A stretch of 64,000 nt of DNA from Vanessa cardui (Eukaryota; Arthropoda; Insecta; Lepidoptera; Nymphalidae), in contig NC_061138.1 in the NCBI RefSeq assembly GCF_905220365.1, positions 12,973,814-13,037,813 on the forward strand. Direction: 5' to 3'. The notes beneath the pieces are model-generated. The model had not been told where the DNA came from, made no database searches, and saw nothing but the letters and a program-made list of their open reading frames with translations. Positions 1 through 12,234 of this stretch are shown in pieces. How positions within the stretch are numbered: position 1 is the stretch's first letter; each line of letters starts with the position of its first letter. The translations under genes and the position numbers were made by a program.

Positions 1-3000
1 CTTTAAAAAGTCACACCGCCAGCCGATAAAGTACAATACTTGCATCAATGATCAATAGTTTATAACTGAATACACAATATGGACACAAGCCTTGAATGTA
101 CCTCACTAGTAATACTTTTATTTTAGGCCTTGAATGTACCTCACTAGTAATACTTTTATTTTAAAGCAAAACAACTCGAAACTCGTGTGTAAATTCAAAA
201 TAACAAAAATCGCCTATGTCGTAGTTGCAGTTTAAATATCTGCATCTATATTATTAAAATTTATATTCGCTTGGCAGCTGTTACTGATTAAATATTTATT
301 TAAGATTTGCACACTGTACCATGTATGAAAAGTAAAGTAAAATGTCTCACTGCGGGAAAAAAATCTCACCGTACTACTCTACTAGCTATTTGTATATTAC
401 GCAGTTTAATAATAATAAGAACAAAACAGCTAACAATTTTACTAAATGCACACATCCCGAGATCAATGATTATTAATCTCTCGGTCAAATTTGTCACTAC
501 ATCTGGTCCTTGTTAGAATTCGTTACATCCATGATCTCACGCGTTAATGACAATAGCATCAAAGATGTAGCGGCACCCTTTCTGCTTAACCATTTAATTA
601 ATCTAACAAGCAATCTCAATTACGGATCACGAATTGTTTTAATTTTCTTACTATTGCGATCAGTCAAATTTAACGTCGTGTAAAAAATTTTTGATACAGA
701 GGAAACCGGTGGACATAATAAATTCATGTTTCGTTGCTAGACGCAACGCGATTGGTCGATTTACGCTGGTGTGGTCGCTGGGGTGACGGTGGCATTACAG
801 ATTCATGTTGCGACTCGAAGGATTTCACATCAATGTTTCGAAGGTTAGGGGGAGGTCAGTGATTTATTAAGCCGCTATTCAATAGACGTTTCCATATCCC
901 ATGTAAAGTTTTACACAGGCTGTGAGTTGTGACACTGTTTAGAGTCTAACCCAATTACAATTAGGTTCCAAATTATATTTTTTTAATTATTAGTAACAAT
1001 ATTCATCTAACAAGCGTGTTACTGCTTTACATATGCGTATATAATTAGAGATTCAAACGGAAAATGAAAGAGCAAGTTACTTTCCAAAAATTTAAATGTT
1101 TCCAACTTTACATTTCATGCTAAGCAAAGAGAATTCCCGTATCGATTGTCCGCATCATTTAATGCATGAATCACACGTTTGCGTTAATTACACGTAATAG
1201 TTCTGATGCTATTTAACTATGTGGCGTGCTTATTGCTAGCAATTGAATCCATTGAATTCAAGCTTAGAGGACGAAACGGTGAATTTACTGTCGCCGTCGT
1301 AAATTTCGGAAACGTTTATTTATTTCCGATGTTTTATCGATAATGCGTCTCCTTATTATTGACAACTGGAAGCTTGTATGCGGTTGTAAATTGAGAGAAA
1401 CCGTCTTATTTGTCACAATGCGTGATTTATATTTTTCTCAGATTTCCTATTTCTCTTCTCGGGATGTTATTTGATATTTTTGTCGATGCTACTTATCGTT
1501 TTCTTGTTCATCGTGGTACAAAGTATTTGGTAAGAATGAAATTAAAATTGCCTGGTTTTTAAGTTCCGAAATACCGTCAAGTTAGGTTAACACGTGTCGC
1601 ACTCTTCTTTAGCCTTCTCGTTACGGTAACGAGGCGTTATTGTGAGACCAAGGACGAGGCCCGTTTTATGTGCTCAGTTCAAAGCAAATAATCTTTCTAG
1701 CTTTGACATATTTATTATGTTTTTAAACCTTCAGATTTGACCTCTACTAAATTTACGCAACCATAATAATATTATAAATATACATCTTAATCTCTATTAA
1801 AAATTTGTTTACTACGTATAACATTTCGTAAAATGACATCAAATGTTCTCAACAAATGTAGCGATAGCACAATTTCTTCAACTCCAAATATAACTTATTC
1901 GAAACTTGGAACAAGATTTGGTGAAATTGGTTTTCCGATTGTACAAAGTTTCACGTTAAAACCTATAAATTATATACCACTCGCAAAACTCTCGACTAAC
2001 CTAAACTGTATCACATAAGAATTGTATGAAAGAATATAATGAAAGTGTTATAAATGTACGATATTATATACATGGCAAGATGTGGTATCATTTGTTTGTC
2101 ACTAACAAAATGTCCACGCTTAAACAGATCGAAGTGTAATATATGTGTTGTACCGATAGCGCAGCATCCGATGTAGCGAAGGAAAGGAAAGTTTTATGTT
2201 GTTCTCTTTGTTCGAGACGTTTCGCGTCTTATCGAGACAAGTGAGATTGGTAATTTCTCGATGCATTTTTATTGTCTTTTCCCGTCGTTGCGATGTTCTG
2301 TTTGTTCGTACGCGGGGTTAAATGTCTGTGCATCCACATTCGCTTTCAAACATTCTGCCATAGAAAACGAAACAAATATTCCCCTATGCGAGCGAGCGCT
2401 TATGTTTCTAAAGTTTCTGAATGTGCCGTATGAATCTGCAATATGAAGAGTTTTGTGCGCATTATGCGTGAAATGAGTTTCGTTAGACCGCAATGCTCTT
2501 GCTTCCATTGTTGACCTTTCGGTTCCGTCGTTTGCAATAGATATACAATTTTATGCTCCTCCATAAAATGCTTCGTTAACAATTATTATATATTCACTGA
2601 GCAGAGTTAACGAAGATTTGTTGAAGCAAAATATATTGTATAATAATATTAATTGTTAAAGCTTGCGTTAACTAAAGGGTAACTACGTAACTTTCAATTT
2701 TCAAACGACTCGACTTTCATTAAATTTTGTTACTCGAGGGAAATTCGTACTCACGTCGTAAAATATATAGAATGTTTAAGAGACTGTTACTTTAAACAAA
2801 CCAAGTCCAATTTCTAAGAAAGTAAATGGTATGGTAAAACTTTTGTTGTATAAATCGAGTTAGTTTCAGTAACTTGCGGAAGGTAGTTTGATCTGCGTGT
2901 TCTAATAATATATTTTCGATGCAGTTAAATTTGTATTTAGATATTCAATATCAATAAACAGACTATTTAGAAATGTCAACAAAATGCTTTATTAAAAAGA

Positions 3001-3480
3001 AATTAACTTCGATATATTGTACGACAAAACTTATTACGGAGAATCTTTTATATGATCTTGTGAGACGTATCAATATAATAAAAGTAAATAATACAATAAT
3101 CAAGTAACTTTAATCTTCCTCTAGTTGTTCAAGATTCATTCACAACAGAGATTTTGCAGCTTAGATTTATTTTTCTCGCTCGGAATATGCCCGCCGGAAG
3201 TTGGTACTGATTGATTTGACTCTCTATTGCTTTCAGTTATTGCCAATTGCTCTGAAGTACTTTAGATTACTACATTTTTCATATATTTGAAATGGTCTTT
3301 TTTGTTTGTAAACATTTTCATTGAATTTAGTAAGTTTGTAAATGTACAGCTGTATTAAGTATTCGTAGATAATGAAAATTTGCAAACTAAAATTGTGCTA
3401 AAAGCTTATTAAACTTCTTATCGCACGGTTAAGCTTGAGTTAACAGCTGCAAAGGTCTTTCAGTCGTGTCCCGATCTTAT
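1..3480. other. AT-rich non-coding stretch
   Basis: No convincing gene is visible. The short open frames lack codon bias, and most lack an ATG in good context. The only clear structures are the tandem duplication near the left end and a segment at about 2150-2570 with more G+C than its surroundings. That segment could be a conserved regulatory element, but nothing in the sequence identifies its function. Confidence 0.5.
89..163. repeat. Two-copy tandem duplication, 38-bp unit
   Basis: The segment starting GCCTTGAATGTACCTC at 89 is repeated at 127 with a 38-bp period. The two units are identical over about 37 bp, so the duplication is recent, or a local assembly or sequencing duplication. No coding content. 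Confidence 0.9.
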
Positions 3481-3493
3481 CACCTTCTCCCTG

Positions 3494-3560
3494 TGACGTC
3501 AGTCTCTTATATGGGCATATAAAATAGAGGAATCTTAGTTTGGCTTAATTCGATCAAATT
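3494..3560 (+). promoter_or_regulatory. CRE plus TATA promoter-like patch
   Basis: A perfect cAMP-response-element palindrome TGACGTCA lies at 3494-3501. A TATA-like TATAAAAT follows at 3518-3525, and an A/T-rich initiator-like TCAAAT occurs about 35 bp after the TATA. The order and spacing resemble a focused RNA polymerase II promoter. No recognisable coding exon follows within the next few hundred bases, so a non-coding transcript, an enhancer, or chance in AT-rich DNA are all possible. Confidence 0.25.
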
Positions 3561-3849
3561 TAAAATTGTTATAACAGACTTGCATACTCAAGGTCATTTA
3601 TTAAATTCCAATCTTGGCGGTATGTGTGCTGGCAGTGTCAGAAGATCGATTCCGTGTCATATTGAATTCGTACAATTTATGATAAATATTCGCAGACAAA
3701 AATTTTTCAAGGTTACACTGACCCAGATTACAACCCTGCTGTTTTGTTTCATAACCTACCACCGACGTTGTTTGTTCAGTGTTTGTGAAAACAATAAGCC
3801 GTGTAGTGAAAACGAAAGAGTGGACGGGTATTGCCAAGGACAGCCGGTA

Positions 3850-4130
3850 CGACTGCGTTGTGTATAGCGACCCCTCGCCGTTATCATATTCACTAATAAC
3901 TTTCTACTGGTCAAAATTTCATAGGACTAAAATTAGGCACTAAGATAAAGTTCAGTCCAAATCGAGCGGTTACATAAGTGGGGGCGGGGTATAGCCTGCT
4001 GAAAGCTTACGTAAGGATGTCTGGAACTTTTACTGCGAGCTTTAAGGGCTATTTAAATACGGATTTCATAGTAGGAAAGCCACCCCAAAAGTTTGGCACT
4101 CGAGACGCGCACATTAATAGATTGGATGCA
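3850..4130. promoter_or_regulatory. GC-box-containing island
   Basis: A GC box GGGGGCGGGG at 3980-3989 stands out sharply in otherwise AT-rich DNA. Such boxes are bound by Sp/KLF factors. The surrounding 280 bp is richer in G+C than its neighbours. It lies 450 bp after the CRE/TATA patch and could be part of the same regulatory region. No gene is recognised. Confidence 0.22.
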
Positions 4131-4619
4131 TTTCTCGTTTCACTTTCCTGACGCGTATTGTAATTTTATTCTCACACTATTTTTGTTGTTTACATGTATT
4201 CTAAAATTGTCGGTATATCCTTAGTTTAATTAATTAAACAAAATAGTAACGAATGTATTTTATTTGAAGTCGTTCTACGTGTGTGTTTTTGAAATTAAAA
4301 ATATTTGAATAATAAGAATGCAAGAAGTTGAACACTGAACTCGATTGCTTTGCAAACACTCGTGTAACGGACATCAGTCGTGCGGATTCCTCCGCGTAAT
4401 CCCGTCTAACGTCAATATTTACCTCACCAGCGGTGGCATTTGTGCTAACACAGTGGAACAAATGTACTTCCCGCCAAAACAACCGTTAACCATCACAATA
4501 ACTCTCAATCGTGCACCCCTTTATTTTTTACGAAAATTCAGAGACACTGAAATACACATGAACTTTTTCCACTTTTCAACTACGAAGGTTAACAACGAAA
4601 TATGCAGTACGCGATAACA

Positions 4620-4750
4620 GCTGGCATGTACGTTCGGCTCGGCGGTCGGCACGCAACTAATGCTGCGGGTGATGGTGGCGGCTTCCCAACTTGAATTTCG
4701 AGGCCTTTATGGGCATAAAGTAGCGTACAGTGCCAAAGGTCGTAGTTTTT
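4620..4750. promoter_or_regulatory. G+C-rich patch with ATAAAG palindrome
   Basis: About 120 bp of CG-containing sequence is embedded in AT-rich DNA. It includes CTTTAT-GGGC-ATAAAG at 4705-4720, a 6-bp inverted repeat whose half-sites (TTTATGG) resemble posterior Hox/Caudal motifs. This is a weak regulatory-element candidate; no coding frame is supported. Confidence 0.18.
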
Positions 4751-5769
4751 CGTAGCGAGTGAAGGAGAAAGTTTTGTTTATTTTTGGCTGTTTTCTTGAT
4801 TTATTTAGTCGGCTGATTACAATATATTAATTATTGTTTTCGTGGTCAAAAAATGAAACAGTAAAAAACAACATTTTGGTTGTATATGATAAGGATTGGA
4901 TTATATTGAAGTTTTATGTATGTATATATATTAGTAATATTACAGAAAAATCATCATTCATCATTATAGTTTTTGCGGTTACTATTTACTAAATAAAAAT
5001 AAAACTGCGGAATTGAAGGACTGTTTGTATTAGGTGAGTAATAATTAACTAAAAAAAGTAATAATTCTCGCATTATTTTTAATATTTTGAAATTCATTGT
5101 TATTATTATATATGTATGTGAGATTCGCAATCTCAAACGGTTTGGTCCCATTTTTTGCATGTTGCATTAGCACCAGAAAGTTCGCGCGAAATTGTGTGAC
5201 ATTTCAAAGATGAAATCTTTAGAGTCGCTAGACGATTAAAGAGGCAATATTTTCTGTGCTCAACTCAGGCAGGCTTTCTGGGTCAACACCGGATTCAGGC
5301 AAAGAAAAACCGACGGCAAGTGCTTTAACGTTCTAAGTACGCCTACCGTTATATAAACGTTTCTTAATTTATCTTGTTTGTAAATACTTTAATTTTAAGT
5401 TTTCTGCAGCTTACCTAATGTTAAGTGAGCCGGTTGGGATTAGCAGTTCAAAGACATCGAATAAATGCACTTAAAATATTAAAAATGCTTCTAATTTTGA
5501 ATTGTAATATCATTTTACTCTAATTTTAAATTTAATTAAACAGCTTGATCTTTCATTGATTCCAATGAATTTAATTATCTATTAATATTTAATAATTAAC
5601 TACCTGTTTTTTTTTGAGGATTGCATACTTTCTAATAAAATAATAGTTATACATATGGGTTCTTTGTTTGATGGCGTTCATTTAAAGACCATCATCGTCC
5701 ATTAAGTCATAAATTTGATTATCTTTATTATTTCAATGATATCTTTGACCAATAATAAGTGATTAATAT
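4751..5769. other. AT-rich non-coding stretch
   Basis: No gene or repeat is recognised. At 5033/5034 an acceptor-like TTTGTATTAG abuts GTGAGTAA, a weak candidate for a recursive splice site on the plus strand. Its pyrimidine tract is short and no second donor follows at the 42-nt distance seen at the two strong sites. Confidence 0.4.
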
Positions 5770-6292
5770 TACATATTATGTGAAATGTTACGTCATTACA
5801 ATTACACTACCCCTTCGGTTTCGCACGGGTGTATTGCTAATACTAAATATACTAGAGAGTGTCTTTATATACAAAGTTCACGGTTTTTTCAGTCAGCACA
5901 ATTTATTTAAGTTATTTCATTGGATATTGTATTCCTTAAAATAACTTTGTAAACTAAATAAGCCGTAATTTTTAGTAAAAGGTAAAGGATAAAAATGGTT
6001 ATTGTAGGCTTTTTTGTAGACCTTTTTAAGGTGTAAGATACTGTAGTAGATCATTTTTATCTCGTTCGTAGTGTTCAGCCGGCGTTTGCAATGTAAGCGA
6101 AAAAAATTTTACGACAAAAAAGTAATGCTCTAAAATCATCAGTGTTTATGTATTATACAAGTATTCAACATTTCCACTTGTGTGATATGTGTGAACCCAT
6201 CAAAATTGTTTTAGTTGTATTTGTAAAGATCTAAGCATACATAATGACAGACAGACAGCGGGAAGCGACTTAGTTTTATAGTATGTGGTGAA
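5770..6292 (+). mobile_element. RTE-like non-LTR retrotransposon 3' tail
   Basis: The segment contains CCCCTTCGGTTTCGCACGGG near 5810 and ends with AAAGATCTAAGCATACA, then a short GACA run and GCGGGAAGCGACTTAGTTTTATA near 6225-6280. This ordered set of motifs is common in the 3' regions of RTE-type LINE copies in Lepidoptera. No reverse transcriptase frame remains, so this is a 5'-truncated, diverged copy. The clade assignment is from memory of the motifs, not from a search. Confidence 0.6.
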
Positions 6293-8129
6293 GATACAAA
6301 TGACGCTATTCCAATTAGTTCATTGCGTCTTGTCTCAGACAGTCTATGACTTTAATATTACATCCTTAATATGAGATCAATATCGAAATCGTACATTTAT
6401 ATATAGGAATTATTTACATTCAGTACTTAATTAAGTGCTATTTACTTTAATTAGAAGATAGATTAATTACGTATTATTTACATTAATGGCATGAATTGTT
6501 TACATTCAGTACGTTATGTGTGTAAAAATAGTTATTAAACAACTGATTCTCGAGTGGAACGGTGGCAAGAATGCTAGCAATTTCTCCGTTGAATCCCAAT
6601 TCAGATTCTCTGGGCTAATAGTGATCCAGACCCGTCACCAGTGGGAGTAATATATAAGGCTGTTATATGTTTTTAAATCCTTTTGCACTGTTACCCCAAA
6701 GTAAAAATATATATCTATGTATAAGTTGCTAAATACATAACAGTTTAGTACGTTTTTATTTTTTGTTTATCAAACGATATTACATTTTTTACGTATTTAG
6801 TACGCTTGGTGTTGTTGGTAAGCATTTATGTAGAAATCTGAGTCGACAAAAATATGTTCAAAACAGTAATTCGTATTATATACGTAAAACATGTCCGCTA
6901 TCGATGTCATTTGAATTTAAATTTCAAGTTACTTCTACTACAATTTCAGATATAAGCTCTGCAAGAATTTTCTTTGAAATAAATATTAAACCAACAACGG
7001 AAGTGAACGTATCATAACAATAATTTACGGTACCCTTTCAAGGTAGCATTCTATTAATATGAACAAGTTCACGTAAGCCCATAATAGATTGTTGTAAGAC
7101 ATGCTCTCATAATGTTTGTGTACTAAAGTATCTAAGGCTGGGATTAAGTTCGGTACACTTATCCAGCGATTCTGGATACCCTGCAGATCGCTAAACCCCC
7201 CTTTCAAAACCTCCTCGATGTAATGTTTTAATATTACGTAACCCGTTATGTAATGGTAATTCGTATTCGTTTATATAAGGCTAGTGGTTATGCGAACGGT
7301 CGTATGTTGAAATTATGTTCTAATTTTAAATTTAAAAAGTCGTCTGTTACTGTTATTTATTTGTTTTAATTTTGTTTTCCGGGTTTTGTGTTTGCAATTT
7401 TTTTTTTTATAAATATATAAGATTAATCCATGTCATCTATATATAGACATATGGATAAATATTAAATTAAAATTAAGTTATTGTTTATAGACAAACTTGT
7501 CGCCGCGACTTTTTATGTAGGTCGTCAGGTGGTCGTTACAAAATCTTTGTTCGATTGGAATTCAAGCTTTGTGTTTTGGCCGAGGAAAAACAACCGTCGG
7601 ACAGAGAGAATTACCTTATCGTTTACAATATTAGTATCTAGACAATAGAGATAACTAAACTATATTTTGGCTACTATACCATTAAAATACAAATCGTATT
7701 TTAATTTTGAAAATATCTCGACGTCTTAGTGTGAAACTATAACCTTGTCTGGAAGAACGAAGATCGATAAAACTGAATTGAAGGTGGTATTTGCACAATC
7801 TATGCAATTCAAAATTGTTTGTTCACAATTTCAAGCTAGACTAGATGTGAAAAAGCTTCGTTCGAGTACAGATATATGTGTAGGTACAAATGAATCTGAG
7901 AAGATGTCTCAATAACCTTATTAAGATGTTCTCAAGAAAATACTAGTAGACATTCAGCTCTGCCTCATGACTTTCTTGTGTGATAAATTAAATTAGGTTA
8001 TAAAACCGATGTGAACAGTAACCTGAGTAACTGGTAAACTTTCCACAATTCGACCAGTCTCCTTTTATTCCTGTAGAAGGTTTGGAGTTCGTTACACGCT
8101 TTACAAGAAACAAGATTTTCCCATATATG
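6293..8129. other. AT-rich non-coding stretch
   Basis: No gene, RNA or repeat is recognised. The open frames at 6763-7017 and 7025-7207 have no codon bias, splice context or recognisable domain. Confidence 0.4.
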
Positions 8130-8257
8130 CAGTTTTCCTTGCATGAGCATTAGATGAATTATAAACACAATTTAAATACGGAAACTCAGTTGTGATTGCT
8201 CAGACTAGAACCCGGAATTGTCAAATCACGCGTTCCGGATACTGAGCCACCGGCTCT
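8130..8257 (-). mobile_element. tRNA-derived SINE, head fragment
   Basis: Read on the minus strand, it begins GAGCCGGTGGCTCAG and carries a decayed B-box (TTCCGGGTTCTAG). It then runs into AATTATAAACACAAT, the same order as the full SINE copies at 28.4, 46.4 and 56.3 kb. The body and 3' tail are missing and divergence is high, so this is an old copy. Confidence 0.55.
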
Positions 8258-11057
8258 CTGGCTCTCAAAAACAGATATAAAAGTCTACAAATACCTTGGT
8301 GTGTATCCATGTATCTGTAAATAATAACTATATCGTTTGTTATATGTTGTTGGAGAAGGTTAAAATAATATACAAGTGGTTCTAGCGCGTTGGTAATTGA
8401 ATAAACAGAGAATTTTATGCTCTATTCAATTCCTCATTTCTATTCGGGTATAATTTGTGAGCCCGCGGGGTGTTTTTATTTCAGTTCTATAGTAATTTAA
8501 ATAATTTCAGTGTTACTCCAGGGTTACAGAGAATTATCGTGCTATTTTTTCAAAACGAACAATGTTGATTATGATAAATAATAATTACGCGGTATACATT
8601 GTGTAATAATATAATTATGGAGTTAGGTTGCTAATATCTTTATTTGTTAGTAACATTTTAAGACCGATAAATTGAATGTAATTGGTTCGATTTATCATTA
8701 CATAGGTATTGATAACCGATGTATCATGTTCCTCAATATCTCAATGTATCAACGGTTGACGGGCTGCTCAGCGATGTGAAAGTCACACGTTAAAATGATT
8801 ATTAATATCTTTTGCAGATACTAGAATTTTACCTATATTTTTTCGAGCTTTGTCTTTTTTTGACGGTTAAATTCTTAAAGTTGATTAAGACCTGATACTC
8901 ACTCTTTACACAGTAGGCTTAATTGTGTTCGCTCATAATATATATCCTTAAAAGCGATAAAGTTAGTGCTTAAAAATAATGTGATATCTCTGGCGAATCG
9001 ATTTATATGATTAGATATTTCTATGAATGAAAACATGGCACGAGGGCAAGCGAATTATTGAAATGAAAGCATAGCCTACATAAGTTGGCAAACATATAGA
9101 CCATGATTAAAATGCATTCGTTTCCAGCTCATCGATTATGTTTCGTACGTGTTTTTCTCGTAGTTGAAAATCGTTATTGAGTAAATTGATCCACGTGGTT
9201 CGGCTTATCAGTGTATCGTTATCTAGAATTATTTTACCGTTATGATAGTTTGATTATTAATATTGTACACGTGTTAGTGTAACACGCATACACTGATATG
9301 TCTGTTCGTCATTCACTTGCTTCATGACTAAGTTATAGCACCGAAAACTCTAAGATAATGTTGAAAAAGTATTTATTTTTCTTGCTAGGAAAATTTAGTT
9401 TCAAAGTCCCCATTTACGCCAGCACACACACACACACACAGACTAAGTTACAATATGTGCTTTTGAATAGTAGTCGTGGCCGAAATTGGTCGGTAGCGTA
9501 TCAATAATTAATTTATCGCATAAGGTTTTAATATCGTTTGTTATCGTTTTAGTTTTGGCAGCTTTTGTATAAAGCGCTTCTGGGAAAATTCTCGGACCGA
9601 TAGCTCCCATTCGAACACTGTGACCGATCATGTATAGGATATTTCCGAAAAGTATGTTAAGCATATGATATAGCCTTTGCATGTTCCTAAATAATATTAC
9701 TATAAGAACGAATCCGTAACTTTATAGGAAAAAGTCGAATAAAAATAAAAAAGGATAATTTTCGTAAGAGCCATTACTTTGAGTTACTTAAATAAAATAA
9801 ATTTATAAAATGTGGAGTGCGACGGATAATATTTTTTATTTATAGTGTACCCGAACGAGCAATAATTTAGTTTTTATTCTTTACGAGCACAGCTTTCGTT
9901 TAGGAACTGGATATCAAAATGTTTTTTTTTTTTTACTTTAAAATATTTATCTCACCAGGTACATGACAAAAATATTATCACACCATGTTTACTTACAAAA
10001 GAGTACAGTTAACGACGTATTAGGTATTACGTTGAATATTTTGTAAATAATATCAAAGCTTGTATAAATATTGTTTAGTAAGTAAAATATATGAGAAGAC
10101 CTCAGGGAAAAATTGCATGTCATCTCTAATAATAAAGTACTGTGATGTATAAAATGAGAACATTTTTTTACAAAGTGACAGAGTCGCGGGGTTTTTAAAT
10201 TAAATTGCCAGTTTCACTCAGTAAATCGCCTTCGCTGTGATGGTGAGTGAGACTAGAGATATCTCACTTGCCGTGAGCGATTTCTGGTTTAGTCTGCCTT
10301 CATTAATCCGGCTCGTTCATTATTTAAGCACGGAACGGATTACGCCGGTTCACAGATTTTATAGCCACTCACTGCCATTCGTCTGCGTTACACATTCATA
10401 CATATATTTTCACCTCCCGTTTGCCTTTGATATACCTCTCATAATTGAGGAAAATATTTTTCACTAACGACTTGTCGGAACCTAGGATTCAATATTTTTA
10501 CGTTTGGATTCTGTTTTTTTTTATTTCGATACATTTGTGAAAGGTGATTTATTTTTCAATGTTTCGTGTATATTTTTTTGGTCTGGGATAATACGATAGG
10601 AATTGAATGCTATATAACGAATGTATAATAAACACTCCATAACTCTGGAAAAGTCCAATGATTTTGCTTGTTATTTTTTGCCTCGTGAGTTTTAGGAAAA
10701 TTTATCATAACAGCCAGGGCGTTAATCTGCTATGTATTCACGTATGTCTGAATTGTTTTGTTTCAAACGTAGGTATGTAACAAAATTGGCTGAATCGCAA
10801 TGTAATGTTTATTTTTAAAAGATATATTTTAGGTCTAGATTTATTTATAATAATATTATTAGATATAATCGACGATGGATAACAACGGACAGTTTAATCC
10901 AACGCGATATATTGGATATGTTTCATAATTTATATTCGTTGAGTTTCATTTATATATTTAATGGTATTTATTTAACACACTTAAGTTATTTATCAAACTT
11001 ATCCTTTCCGTACAATCAATACTCCTGATTGAATGATGACCGAACGAGTGAAAATAC
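8258..11057. other. AT-rich non-coding stretch
   Basis: It contains a short CA repeat at about 9422-9440, a 14-base T run near 9921 and a perfect 7-bp hairpin CGTGTTA-GTG-TAACACG near 9270. A T-rich acceptor-like sequence ends CACCAG at 9958. The segment 10170-10420 is more balanced in base composition and may be a conserved element. At 10772/10773 a TAG/GTATGTAA junction is a weak recursive-splice candidate. No gene is recognised. Confidence 0.4.
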
Positions 11058-11249
11058 TAGTAAAAGTAATGTTGTCTTAAATTTTCGCGATTATTACACA
11101 TTTAAATAAAACTAATTATAACGGATGAATCGCGTATACTAATTATTTTTAAACATCCCGACGTTTCGAGCACTTTGCAGTGTTCGTGGTCACGGGCAGA
11201 CTAAGATGACATTTGTCTATTTGAAGAACAAAGGAAATATTATTAACAA

Positions 11250-11705
11250 CTACCGCCAACGATTTCTCAATTGATATCTTGAGTAACGTTCCGGTTGCAC
11301 GCAGAAGGCACTAACTGTATCTTTAGGTCTTGCAGTCTGTTGGATTTGGGATTTTAATTTTTTAATAAGTGGATCCCAGGTGTTAGAAAGTCTCCAACCA
11401 TCTTCTCTATTGAAGTTCGGATGTTTTTGAATTTCAATAGCCTCGCGTATCATTCTAGGAATGAATCTGTGTTCTCTAGCGAGGATCTGTGGTTTATCAA
11501 ATCGGATAAAATGGTTAGGTTTATCCAGAGCATGTTCACAGACTGCAGACTTAGAAGAACGCCTATTTTTGACATCTCCTATATGTTCCTTGACCCTGGT
11601 ACCGATACTTCTCTTTGTTTGGCCTATGTAAGATAAACCACACTCACATTCGAGTTTATATACTCCTGCAGTATGTAAAGGGATATTACTCTTGATAGGT
11701 CTCAA
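11250..11705 (-). pseudogene. Penelope GIY-YIG endonuclease C-terminus (left arm of A)
   Basis: This 151-codon frame is the C-terminal endonuclease part of a Penelope-like polyprotein. The GIY-YIG core is visible as GVYKLECECGLSYIGQTKRS (residues 14-33): GVY at 14-16, YIG at 26-28. The conserved arginine follows in TRVKEH (around residue 37). The frame ends with NRWR and a stop. In intact elements this domain follows a reverse transcriptase and nicks target DNA to prime integration. Here the frame is cut off at the arm junction just upstream of the GIY-YIG core, so no reverse transcriptase or true start remains. It is a fragment, though the surviving frame has no stop or frameshift, which suggests a fairly recent insertion. 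Confidence 0.85.
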
Positions 11706-11710
11706 GACAG

Positions 11711-12073
11711 AGAAGCATCGGTACCAGGGTCAAGGAACATATAGGAGATGTCAAAAATAGGCATTCTTCAAAGTCTGCAGTCTGTGAACATGCTCTGGAT
11801 AAACCTAACCATTTTATCCGATTTGATAAACCACAGATCCTCGCTAGAGAACACAGATTCATTCCTAGAATGATACGCGAGGCTATTGAAATTCAAAAAC
11901 ATCCGAACTTCAATAGAGAAGATGGTTGGAGACTTTCTAACACCTGGGATCCACTTATTAAAAATTTAAAATCCCAAGTCCAACAGACTGCAAGACCTAA
12001 AGATACAGTTAGTGCCTTCTGCGTGCAACCGGAACGTTACTCAAGATATCAATTGAGAAATCGTTGGCGGTAG
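11711..12073 (+). pseudogene. Penelope GIY-YIG endonuclease C-terminus (right arm of A)
   Basis: This is the inverted twin of the left-arm frame. It is open for about 120 codons from RSIGTRVKEHIGDVKN to the terminal NRWR and stop. It begins inside the GIY-YIG domain, after the YIG motif, so the catalytic core is incomplete. It differs from the left arm at a few residues (for example NLKSQVQ for KLKSQIQ). It has no start codon of its own in this frame before an internal methionine at 11870. Confidence 0.8.
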
Positions 12074-12126
12074 TTGTTAATAATATTTCCTTTGTTCTTC
12101 AAATAGACAAATGTCATCTTAGTCTA

Positions 12127-12166
12127 CCCGTGACCAAGAACACTGCAAAGTGCTCGAAACGTCGGG
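12127..12166 (+). ncRNA. Hammerhead-ribozyme-like motif in Penelope arm (A, right)
   Basis: The order is CCC, GTGACCA, one unpaired base, a stem GAACACT-GCAA-AGTGCTC (one A.C mismatch), GAAA, then CGTC and GGG. This matches the order of a minimal hammerhead: helix I, CUGANGA box, helix II with a GCAA loop, GAAA, very short helix III, and GUC cleavage triplet. The first box departs from consensus at C3 (G) and G8 (C). Helix I is only three pairs and there is one extra base before helix II. Activity is uncertain. The same 40-nt motif occurs at 11157-11196 (minus), 36468-36507 (minus) and 37011-37050 (plus). Confidence 0.4.
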
Positions 12167-12234
12167 ATGTTTAAAAATAATTAATATACGCGATTCATCC
12201 GTTATAATTAGTTTTATTTAAATAGTAAAAGTAA

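Larger units (their letters stand above)
11058..12234. mobile_element. Penelope-like element A, head-to-head inverted copy
   Basis: The insertion is flanked by a 12-bp target-site duplication TAGTAAAAGTAA (11058-11069 and 12223-12234). It has two arms that are inverted copies of the same 3' half of a Penelope-like element. The left arm reads on the minus strand and the right arm on the plus strand, joined near 11705. A unique extension of about 30 bp, TGTTGTCTTAAATTTTCGCG and following bases, sits outside the left arm only. This matches the extra terminal stretch known for Penelope copies next to an inverted pseudo-LTR. Each arm encodes the GIY-YIG endonuclease end of the polyprotein; the reverse transcriptase is absent, so the copy is not autonomous. 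Confidence 0.85.

Noticed and set aside
9422..9440. CA repeat as a meaningful structure
   Set aside because: An ordinary short microsatellite of the kind expected in any insect genome.
10772..10773. Recursive-splice-like TAG/GTATGTAA
   Set aside because: The pyrimidine tract is interrupted by purines (CAAACG) next to the AG, and no following donor is seen at a comparable distance.
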